DNA of 19,322 nt, taken from contig JBBAEY010000042.1 of NCBI GenBank assembly GCA_041655755.1, positions 1 through 19,322 of the forward strand, written 5' to 3'. The DNA comes from JAAYFT01 sp041655755. Lineage in GTDB: Bacteria; Bacillota; Clostridia; Tissierellales; Tissierellaceae. Made by a program: the position numbers and the translations under genes. Of the stretch, positions 14,032 to 19,322 are shown piece by piece. The stretch's first letter is position 1. Every line of letters starts with the position of its first letter. The notes below the pieces were generated by a model. That model was not told the origin of the DNA. It did no database searches and was given only the letters and a program-made list of their open reading frames with translations.

Positions 14032-14379
14032 ATGTCAGGACTACCGAATTGTCCAAATTGTAATTCAGAATATACATATGAAGATAGGGGTCTTTTTGTA
14101 TGTCCTGAATGTGCTCATGAATGGGGACAAGAGCTAGAGGAGGAAGTAATCAGTAAAAATACTATAAATGATGCCAATGGAATTCCTTTAGAAGAGGGAG
14201 ACTCCATCATAGTAATTAAAGATTTAAAGGTAAAAGGGAGCTCATCAGCAGTAAAGAAAGGAACAAAGGTAAAAAACATAAAACTAATATATGATGCCAC
14301 CGATGGACACGATATAGACTGTAAAATAGCAGGATTTGGTGCGATGAAATTAAAATCTGAATTTGTAAAGAAAGCATAA
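14032..14379 (+). CDS. PhnA/YjdM family zinc-ribbon protein
   Basis: 115-aa protein of the PhnA (YjdM) family. An N-terminal zinc ribbon has two Cys pairs, CPNC (8-11) and CPEC (24-27). The C-terminal SH3-like domain has the family block GIPLEEGDSIIVIKDLKVKGSS and ends IAGFGAMKLKSEFVKKA. E. coli YjdM is 111 aa, so the length is normal. Despite the old name the family has no proven part in phosphonate use and its role is not settled. A strong RBS (AAAGGAGA) precedes ATG 14032. It lies 42 bases before the M15 lipoprotein gene, which could be co-transcribed. Confidence 0.92.
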   Translation: MSGLPNCPNCNSEYTYEDRGLFVCPECAHEWGQELEEEVISKNTINDANGIPLEEGDSIIVIKDLKVKGSSSAVKKGTKVKNIKLIYDATDGHDIDCKIAGFGAMKLKSEFVKKA

Positions 14380-14421
14380 AAATACGGCAAAGTTTACCAT
14401 GTAGTCGGGAGATGTTTAAAT

Positions 14422-15156
14422 ATGGATAATAAAAGATTTCTTTACTTAATAGGTATAATTTTCATATTGCTATTTACAAATGCCTGTGGACCTGAATCTG
14501 ATGGCCTATCAGATGATAACTTTGGTGATACAGTTGCCATTTATTCCGAGGATGTTTCCACCAGTGAAGAGACCCTAGGAGAGGAGACCTTTACATATGG
14601 CCCCTTGCCAGAAGGCATAATCCATAAGATTACAGGACTTTCCTATTTGGAAAATGACAATGTGAGTCTAGATGATCTGGCCTATGTCCAAATTACCCAT
14701 TGGGGATTTGACGAAGACAAGCATATTGGAGAGCTTATAGTCAATAGCCAGGTAGCAAGTGATATTGTGGAAATCTTTAGGGAACTTTACGATGCTGGAT
14801 TTCAAATAGAAAAGATGAGATTAATTGACGAATACGGGGCCGACGACGACTTATCCATGATGGACAACAATTCTTCTGCGTTTTGCTATAGGGAGGTAGC
14901 TGGGAGCAAGGGAAAACTATCTAAGCATAGCCTTGGACTTGCTATAGACATTAATCCAGTTCAAAACCCATATATCAAAAATGATGTGATACTGCCGGCT
15001 ATAGGAGGGGAGTATTTAGACAGGGAGAATTATAGAAGGGGTATGATAATAGAGGGAGATTCATGTTATGAGGCTTTTATTTCAAAAGGATGGACATGGG
15101 GTGGTAATTGGAAGACCCTAAAGGACTACCAGCATTTTGAATTTGATCTGCCATAA
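14422..15156 (+). CDS. M15-family D,D/L,D-carboxypeptidase-like lipoprotein
   Basis: 244-aa lipoprotein. Residues 5-21 are a signal peptide and Cys22 in TNAC would be the lipidated residue (the -3 position is Thr, not the usual Leu). A linker rich in Ser, Glu and Asp follows to about residue 60. The C-terminal half is a zinc peptidase of family M15 (VanY/CwlK-like): SKHSLGLAIDINP gives His169 and Asp176, and DYQHFEF gives His238, the three zinc ligands. Such enzymes trim peptidoglycan stem peptides. It acts outside the membrane. RBS GGGAGATG at about 14407-14414 sets the start. The exact bond cut cannot be told from sequence. Confidence 0.88.
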   Translation: MDNKRFLYLIGIIFILLFTNACGPESDGLSDDNFGDTVAIYSEDVSTSEETLGEETFTYGPLPEGIIHKITGLSYLENDNVSLDDLAYVQITHWGFDEDKHIGELIVNSQVASDIVEIFRELYDAGFQIEKMRLIDEYGADDDLSMMDNNSSAFCYREVAGSKGKLSKHSLGLAIDINPVQNPYIKNDVILPAIGGEYLDRENYRRGMIIEGDSCYEAFISKGWTWGGNWKTLKDYQHFEFDLP

Positions 15157-15166
15157 AAAAGAAAAA

Positions 15167-15190
15167 GCCCCTAGGATCAATCTCCTAGGG
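15167..15190 (-). terminator. Intrinsic terminator of the selenoprotein gene
   Basis: CCCTAGGA (15169-15176) and TCCTAGGG (15183-15190) form an 8-bp stem with a 6-base loop. On the minus strand it is followed by CTTTTTCTTTTTT, a good U tract, 2 bases after the minus-strand stop at 15192. On the + strand there is no U tract, so it serves the minus-strand gene and independently supports that gene. Confidence 0.85.
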
Positions 15191-15191
15191 C

Positions 15192-15482
15192 CTAGATTAG
15201 CTTATAGCCGTCAATCTTTAAGTATTTTAAACCAAAATAACTATCCAATACAATATTCATTTCCTTGGATATAATAGCGAATTCCTTCTTATAATAAACC
15301 TTTATATCATCTAACTCATAAATCTCATATGTTTCGCTGTCTTTAGGTTTTCCCACCTCAACGGATGGTTCAGCTATAGGTACTCAGCAGGTATTGGCTT
15401 CAAACATATCAACCTTTACTGCATTTTCCCTTGACTTTTTTCGGATAAAGCTCTTGGCCTTGTCGTCGATAAAAATCTCCAA
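15192..15482 (-). CDS. Selenoprotein with Cys-Sec motif (CC/Se motif family), UGA at codon 33
   Basis: On the minus strand 97 codons run from TTG 15482 to TAG 15192 with one interruption, a TGA at 15386-15384. Read through, it gives a 96-aa cytosolic protein: MEIFIDDKAKSFIRKK at the start, EANTC-Sec-VPIAEPSVEVG in the middle, and YEIYELDDIKVYYKKEF further on. This fits a family of roughly 100-aa Firmicute proteins that have Cys-Cys or Cys-Sec at this place and a following P[IV]xEPSV segment (named, as I recall, CC/Se motif family (seleno)protein). The UGA falls exactly on the second position. A GGGAGGGAT RBS lies 6 bases before TTG, with a consensus promoter upstream and a terminator downstream, so it is not a decayed gene. 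The function is unknown, perhaps thiol redox. It needs SelA, SelB, SelD and tRNA-Sec elsewhere. Confidence 0.85.
15355..15381 (-). promoter_or_regulatory. Candidate bacterial SECIS hairpin
   Basis: Just 3' of the UGA in the minus-strand mRNA, ACCU pairs with AGGU and, inside, AAC pairs with GUU around the loop CAUCC. The apical loop lies about 20 bases after the UGA, a distance suited to SelB recruitment. The stem is short and has an uneven internal loop, so the exact fold is uncertain. Bacterial SECIS elements share little sequence. Confidence 0.35.
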
Positions 15483-15511
15483 TATTATCCCTCCCTTGCA
15501 CGTCTAATTTT

Positions 15512-15539
15512 ATTATACTATATAGTAGGGGCCTGTCAA
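15512..15539 (-). promoter_or_regulatory. Consensus sigma-A promoter of the selenoprotein gene
   Basis: On the minus strand, TTGACA (15539-15534) and TATAAT (15517-15512) are both perfect consensus, with a 16-base spacer. Transcription would start near 15505, about 23 bases before the TTG. A perfect 12-base palindrome, TACTATATAGTA (15516-15527), lies in the spacer and overlaps the -10; it could be an operator or chance in AT-rich DNA. Confidence 0.8.
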
Positions 15540-15613
15540 TCATATTTATGTAAAATAAAAACAAATAAACAATGAGAACATAGGTGAAGTCAATACAAAT
15601 AATTAAAATACCC

Positions 15614-15642
15614 TTGCAAAAATCCTCCTACTTCATTATACT
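15614..15642 (+). promoter_or_regulatory. Predicted promoter for the 15767 gene and cstA
   Basis: TTGCAA (15614-15619), 17-base spacer, TATACT (15637-15642). The start would be near 15649, leaving an untranslated leader of about 118 bases before ATG 15767. I found no clear riboswitch or leader peptide in that leader. Confidence 0.5.
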
Positions 15643-15766
15643 ATAGTTATATGGATTTTTAAGATAGCCAAGCAATGATTGTGAAAATTACAACGAGTTC
15701 TTGGATTTATTTTACCTAATTAATTTATCTTACTAATGTGATAAAGATATACAATAAGGAGGAGAA

Positions 15767-16261
15767 ATGGAACTAAAAGAATACTTAGATACTATTGAAA
15801 GCAAGTTAATTAGCAATTTCGATATTGAAAGGGATTATATATTAAATAATATAGACTACGATTTGTTTGCAAAGTTCTATATGAGAAATGAAAGATATTT
15901 TCTGACGAAAAAGGCAGTTATATATGCCATGGAGGCTAATGAGTTTTGCCTTATTAAATACTTTGATAGTTTTACAGAGGCGGACCTTCACTCTTTTACC
16001 CAGGGCCTAATTGATTCAAAGGACACACTTATCAATCTTGACGACGATCATATGTCATCTATTATTACCGGTGTTATTGTACTTAAGGACAGGCCCCTAG
16101 AGGAAATAGCAAAGGCAGTGGAAAAATTCAAATATTACAAGAGCTTTGCTTTTGGTCTAAAGGGATGGGTTGATATAAGGTTGCTCTTGGTTACTATGAA
16201 TCAAAAATATATAGTGACAAATAAAAAGGGAAGGGAGGTTCAGGAGCTTTACAGCATTTAA
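15767..16261 (+). CDS. Uncharacterised 164-aa protein upstream of cstA
   Basis: I do not recognise a characterised function. It is a soluble protein with no signal peptide or membrane span. An N-terminal helical part (about 1-50) is followed by an alpha/beta part with Y-x-K-S-F-A-F-G-L-K-G-W-V-D-I-R-L (about 124-140) and a C-terminal TNKKGREVQELYSI; these read as a conserved small domain and I have a weak memory of similar hypothetical proteins in Clostridia. A strong RBS (AAGGAGGAG) precedes ATG 15767. It is 32 bases before cstA on the same strand, so the two are probably one transcript. A regulatory or accessory part for the transporter is possible but not shown. Confidence 0.8.
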   Translation: MELKEYLDTIESKLISNFDIERDYILNNIDYDLFAKFYMRNERYFLTKKAVIYAMEANEFCLIKYFDSFTEADLHSFTQGLIDSKDTLINLDDDHMSSIITGVIVLKDRPLEEIAKAVEKFKYYKSFAFGLKGWVDIRLLLVTMNQKYIVTNKKGREVQELYSI

Positions 16262-16293
16262 TTTAATAAGAATTTAAGAAAGGAGTTGTATTT

Positions 16294-17922
16294 ATGAGTT
16301 CATTGTTAATTTTATTGGGTGCTATCGTGGCTTTCTTAATAGCTTATGCTACTTATGGAGCCTGGATTGCCAAGACTTGGGGGGCAGACAATACTAGAGT
16401 TACACCTGCTCACGAGCAAAATGACGGAGTTGACTATGTACCTACTAATTCCGCTGTATTATTGGGTCACCACTTTGCTTCAATAGCAGGTGCAGGACCA
16501 ATTAACGGACCTATTCAAGCTGCAATATTTGGTTGGGTACCGGTGCTATTATGGATTGTAATAGGAAGTATTTTCTTCGGTGGTATTCACGACTACGGTT
16601 CACTATTAGTTTCAATCAGAAACAAGGGTAAGTCCATAGGTGTAGTAATCAAAGACACCATGGGTAGGAGAGGACAGCAATTGTTTGCCGTGTTTGCTTG
16701 GCTTACATTACTTTTAGTTGTTGCTGCCTTTACAAACATAGTTGCTAGTACTTTTGCATCTACACCAGCTGCTGCAACATCTTCATTATTGTTTGTAATT
16801 TTGGCTATTGGATTTGGTTATGCTGTTTATAGGAAGGGCGTATCTTTAAAGATTGGTACTGTTGTTGGAGTTATTTTATTATTTCTTTCAGTAATGGCTG
16901 GACCAATGTTTCCAATACAATTAAGCGTTAACACATGGATTGCTATTTTAGCTGTTTATATTTATATTGCTTCTACAGCGCCAGTTTGGATACTGTTACA
17001 ACCAAGGGACTATCTAAATTCATTCTTATTATACGCTATGATTGCTGGTGCATTGCTAGGCCTATTGGTATATAGACCAGCTGTTCAATTAGAGGCTATT
17101 ACTGGTTTCCATGTAAATGGGCAATACTTATTCCCAATGCTATTTGTTACTGTAGCCTGTGGAGCAATATCTGGATTCCACTCCCTAGTAGGCTCTGGAA
17201 CTACTTCCAAGCAAATAGACAAGGAAAACGATGCAAAATTAATTGGTTATGGTGGAATGCTTATTGAGGGTGTATTAGCTGTTGTAGCTTTACTATCAGC
17301 TGCCTACCTATCAAAGGGTGAATTAAATGAACTACTTGCTGGTGGACCTGTTAATGTATTCTCCAGTGGTGTAGGTACATTCATGTCCAAGATTGGAATA
17401 CCTTTTGAAACTGGTAAGACCTTCGTTGCATTGGCTGTTTCAGCTTTTGCCCTAACAAGCTTGGATACTGCAACTAGGCTTGCAAGGTTTATATTCCAAG
17501 AGTATTTCGAAGATCCTACAAAAGAAAAGCAACCAATATTTACAAATATGCACGTAGCTACTATAATTACAGTAGTTATCGGTTCATACTTGGCTATAGG
17601 TGGATTTGCTAAGATTTGGCCAATATTCGGTTCAGCTAACCAATTGTTGGCAGCCCTAGCACTGATGGCTGTAGCATTGTGGTTGAAGGAGCAAGGTAGG
17701 AACTTTAACATGATTACATTGCCAATGATATTTATGTTGATTGTTACCTTATTTGCCCTAGTATTCTTGACTAAGGCCAATTTGGCTAGTGGCAACTACT
17801 TCTTAGTTGTATTCCCAGTACTATTGTTTGTATTAGCTATAGTATTGGCAATTCAAGGATATCAAATCTTGTTTAAAAAGGATGAGCCTGGCAAAGCAGA
17901 CGGCCAACCTTCATCAAACTAA
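16294..17922 (+). CDS. cstA: CstA family carbon-starvation / peptide or pyruvate transporter
   Basis: 542-aa membrane protein of the CstA family. Family hallmarks: VPTNSAVLLGHHFASIAGAGPINGP (from about residue 50), FFGGIHDYGSLLVSIRNKG, PVWILLQPRDYLNSFLLY, AISGFHSLVGSGTTSKQI, FALTSLDTATRLARFIFQE and FGSANQLLAALAL. About 14 to 16 hydrophobic segments are visible. E. coli CstA is near 700 aa; the shorter form is usual in Firmicutes. CstA-type proteins take up peptides, and the YjiY/BtsT branch takes up pyruvate; which one applies here is not decided by the sequence. RBS AAAGGAG precedes ATG 16294. The gene ends at a two-way terminator shared with sufU. Confidence 0.93.
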   Translation: MSSLLILLGAIVAFLIAYATYGAWIAKTWGADNTRVTPAHEQNDGVDYVPTNSAVLLGHHFASIAGAGPINGPIQAAIFGWVPVLLWIVIGSIFFGGIHDYGSLLVSIRNKGKSIGVVIKDTMGRRGQQLFAVFAWLTLLLVVAAFTNIVASTFASTPAAATSSLLFVILAIGFGYAVYRKGVSLKIGTVVGVILLFLSVMAGPMFPIQLSVNTWIAILAVYIYIASTAPVWILLQPRDYLNSFLLYAMIAGALLGLLVYRPAVQLEAITGFHVNGQYLFPMLFVTVACGAISGFHSLVGSGTTSKQIDKENDAKLIGYGGMLIEGVLAVVALLSAAYLSKGELNELLAGGPVNVFSSGVGTFMSKIGIPFETGKTFVALAVSAFALTSLDTATRLARFIFQEYFEDPTKEKQPIFTNMHVATIITVVIGSYLAIGGFAKIWPIFGSANQLLAALALMAVALWLKEQGRNFNMITLPMIFMLIVTLFALVFLTKANLASGNYFLVVFPVLLFVLAIVLAIQGYQILFKKDEPGKADGQPSSN

Positions 17923-17932
17923 AATAAGCACA

Positions 17933-17962
17933 AAAAAGCAGGAGCCCATGCTCCTGCTTTTT
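17933..17962. terminator. Two-way intrinsic terminator between cstA and sufU
   Basis: AAAAAGCAGGAGC (17933-17945) and GCTCCTGCTTTTT (17950-17962) form a 13-bp perfect stem with a 4-base loop (CCAT). T runs on both strands make it work for cstA (+) and sufU (-), whose stop lies at its edge. Confidence 0.93.
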
Positions 17963-18383
17963 AACTTACAGCCTCTTTTAAGGTATGCCATGACAAGACA
18001 GCACATTTTACCCTGGCTGGCATATTGGAAATATTTTGGAGTACTATGGAGTCTCCAAGCTTTTCTAGTTCCTCTTCATCGGTTACTTCCTTCTTTATCA
18101 TACCCAAAAATCTCTCTACCATTTCTAGTGCTTCATCTAGGGTTTTCCCCCTAATCAGGTCTATCATCATAGAGGTAGAGGCCTGTGAAATAGCACATCC
18201 AACTCCTTCAAAGGAGGCATCCTCGATTATATCCCCATTGAGTTTTAATTCTAGGGTTATATCATCTCCACAAGTGGGATTATGACCTCTTTCGCATACA
18301 TCGGGATTGCATAGGGCCCTCTTATTGTGATCGCTCTTATTATGTTCCATAATCAATTGAGTATAGATTGAATTAAGATCCAT
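17961..18383 (-). CDS. sufU: SufU-type Fe-S scaffold / sulfur transfer protein
   Basis: 140-aa SufU/IscU-family protein. The zinc and sulfur-accepting residues are in place: HNPTCGDD (Cys38, Asp40), GVGCAISQAS (Cys63) and RVKCAVLSW (Cys127). A SufU-typical insertion between the second and third Cys (about 75-115, with MIKKEVTDEEELEKLGD) marks it as SufU and not IscU. In Firmicutes SufU takes sulfur from SufS through its zinc site and passes it to SufB. Its start overlaps the end of sufS by 11 bases, so the two are translated together. Genes for SufC, SufB and SufD are probably upstream beyond the window end. Confidence 0.95.
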   Translation of the reverse strand: MDLNSIYTQLIMEHNKSDHNKRALCNPDVCERGHNPTCGDDITLELKLNGDIIEDASFEGVGCAISQASTSMMIDLIRGKTLDEALEMVERFLGMIKKEVTDEEELEKLGDSIVLQNISNMPARVKCAVLSWHTLKEAVS

Positions 18384-19322
18384 ATCCTAACCACTTCCTT
18401 ACATTTTTTATTCCCTCTATAAATTGATCAATATCATCTTTTGTATTGTAGAGGTAGAAACTGGCCCTTGCCGTTGCCGGCTCCTTCAAATATCTCATCA
18501 AAGGCTGTGCACAGTGATGACCAGCCCTGACTGCTACACCATAGGAGTCTAAAATGGTCGATATGTCGTGGGGATGGGCATCGTCAATGGTAAAGGATAT
18601 AATCCCACCTCTATTATTTAAATCCTTTGGACCCTGGATATTTACGTAGGGAATGCCTAGCATCTTGTCCAAGGCGTATTCTACTAGAAACTTCTCGTGT
18701 CTTTCTATCTTGTCTAAACCGACATTTTGCAAATAGTCAATTGCAGCACCTAATCCCACTGCTCCTTCGACATTTTGGGTTCCCGCTTCAAATTTAAAGG
18801 GTAGGGGAGCAAAGGTAGATTCTTGTTCATAGACGTATTCTATCATATCCCCACCGGTCAAGAATGGGGGCATAGACTCTAATAGTTCTTTTTTTCCATA
18901 TAATACTCCAATTCCCATAGGTGCAAGCATCTTATGACCTGAAAATACGAAGAAATCAGCATTTAAATCCTGGACATCTACCTCCATGTGAGGGGTACTC
19001 TGAGCCCCATCTACTACGACTATGGCTCCCATCTTGTGGGCCCTGTCGACGATTTCTTCTACTGGGTGAATGCTTCCAAGGACATTGGACATCTGGGCTA
19101 TGGAAACAATTTTAGTCCTTGAGTTAATTTTTTCTTCAATTTCTGCAATTGGAATCCTACCTTCTTCATCTAGGTACATATATTTTAATATTGCCTTTTT
19201 ATCCCTTGCAAGTTTCTGCCATGGAAGTATATTGCTATGGTGCTCTGATATGGCCAATAGGATTTCATCTTTTTCCTCAATAAATTCCATGCCATAGGAG
19301 TAGGCTATTAGGTTTAGGGATT
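18373..19322 (-). CDS. sufS: SufS cysteine desulfurase (N-terminus outside the window)
   Basis: PLP-dependent cysteine desulfurase, group II (SufS), which takes sulfur from L-cysteine for Fe-S cluster building. The frame is open to the window edge; a Met at 19290 is internal, because SLNLIAYSYG before it and MEFIEEKDEILLAISEHHSN after it match the SufS core. About 90-100 N-terminal residues are missing. Seen: VVVDGAQSTPHM (PLP-binding Asp and Gln), VFSGHKMLAPMGIGVLYG with the PLP Lys (residue 120 from the Met), FEAGTQNV, and RAGHHCAQPLM with the catalytic Cys. It is translationally coupled to sufU. The C-terminal RASFYLYNT segment is the usual SufS end domain. Confidence 0.96.
   Translation of the reverse strand, partial: SLNLIAYSYGMEFIEEKDEILLAISEHHSNILPWQKLARDKKAILKYMYLDEEGRIPIAEIEEKINSRTKIVSIAQMSNVLGSIHPVEEIVDRAHKMGAIVVVDGAQSTPHMEVDVQDLNADFFVFSGHKMLAPMGIGVLYGKKELLESMPPFLTGGDMIEYVYEQESTFAPLPFKFEAGTQNVEGAVGLGAAIDYLQNVGLDKIERHEKFLVEYALDKMLGIPYVNIQGPKDLNNRGGIISFTIDDAHPHDISTILDSYGVAVRAGHHCAQPLMRYLKEPATARASFYLYNTKDDIDQFIEGIKNVRKWLGYGS

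Noticed and set aside
15384..15386. TGA read as a nonsense mutation making the minus-strand gene a pseudogene
   Set aside because: The rest of the frame, promoter, RBS and terminator are intact and the TGA sits exactly at the Cys-Cys/Cys-Sec position of the family, so Sec is the better explanation.
15483..15766. Riboswitch or small gene in the gap between the divergent selenoprotein and 164-aa genes
   Set aside because: Only the two divergent promoters are convincing; no conserved riboswitch core, tRNA or open frame with an RBS was seen.

Overview
The window is low-GC DNA (AT-rich codons, AGGAGG-type ribosome binding sites, SufS-SufU pair, PhnA, MurJ, a CC/Se-type small selenoprotein gene). 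It most likely comes from a strictly anaerobic Firmicute of the Clostridia/Tissierellia kind. The genus cannot be told from the sequence, and there are no rRNA or tRNA genes here.

Region 1 (1-9163) is the end of a surface-polysaccharide locus on the + strand. It holds two LpxD-like left-handed beta-helix acyltransferases (the first cut by the window edge), a WbpA/WecC-type UDP-sugar 6-dehydrogenase, a NodB-fold deacetylase-like protein, a WlbA/WbpB-type sugar oxidoreductase, a GT4 glycosyltransferase, a Wzy-like polymerase and a MurJ/MviN-type flippase. The set points to an N-acylated amino-uronic acid being made, assembled on a lipid carrier, flipped and polymerised.

Region 2 (about 9164-13950) is accessory. 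It opens with a small secreted protein that carries both a cohesin-like and a dockerin module. Next comes a complete Ec86/St85-like (type II-A) retron: NDT-fold effector with a C-terminal winged helix (10119-11018), msr-msd RNA (11018-11170) and reverse transcriptase (true start 11191, not 11134). Twenty bases after the RT stop lies a 3' fragment of an Rpn nuclease gene, a near-identical copy of the end of the intact rpn gene that follows (12756-13868). Both copies keep an internal ATG with its own Shine-Dalgarno sequence that would make an RpnS-like inhibitor, so the fragment may act as a free-standing antitoxin beside the retron. The copies differ by 4 versus 8 units of a 12-bp repeat.

Region 3 (13951-19322) is more ordinary: PhnA/YjdM, an M15 peptidase lipoprotein, an unrecognised 164-aa protein, the CstA transporter, and on the minus strand sufU and a partial sufS. 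Between the M15 gene and the 164-aa gene lies a minus-strand gene (15482-15192) that ordinary ORF calling would miss. It has a consensus promoter, a strong RBS, a TTG start and a terminator, and is interrupted only by one in-frame TGA directly after a Cys codon. I read it as a 96-aa Cys-Sec selenoprotein.

The main points for follow-up are the full retron with its RNA visible base by base, the selenoprotein gene, the free-standing Rpn C-terminal fragment attached to the retron, and the cohesin-dockerin miniprotein.
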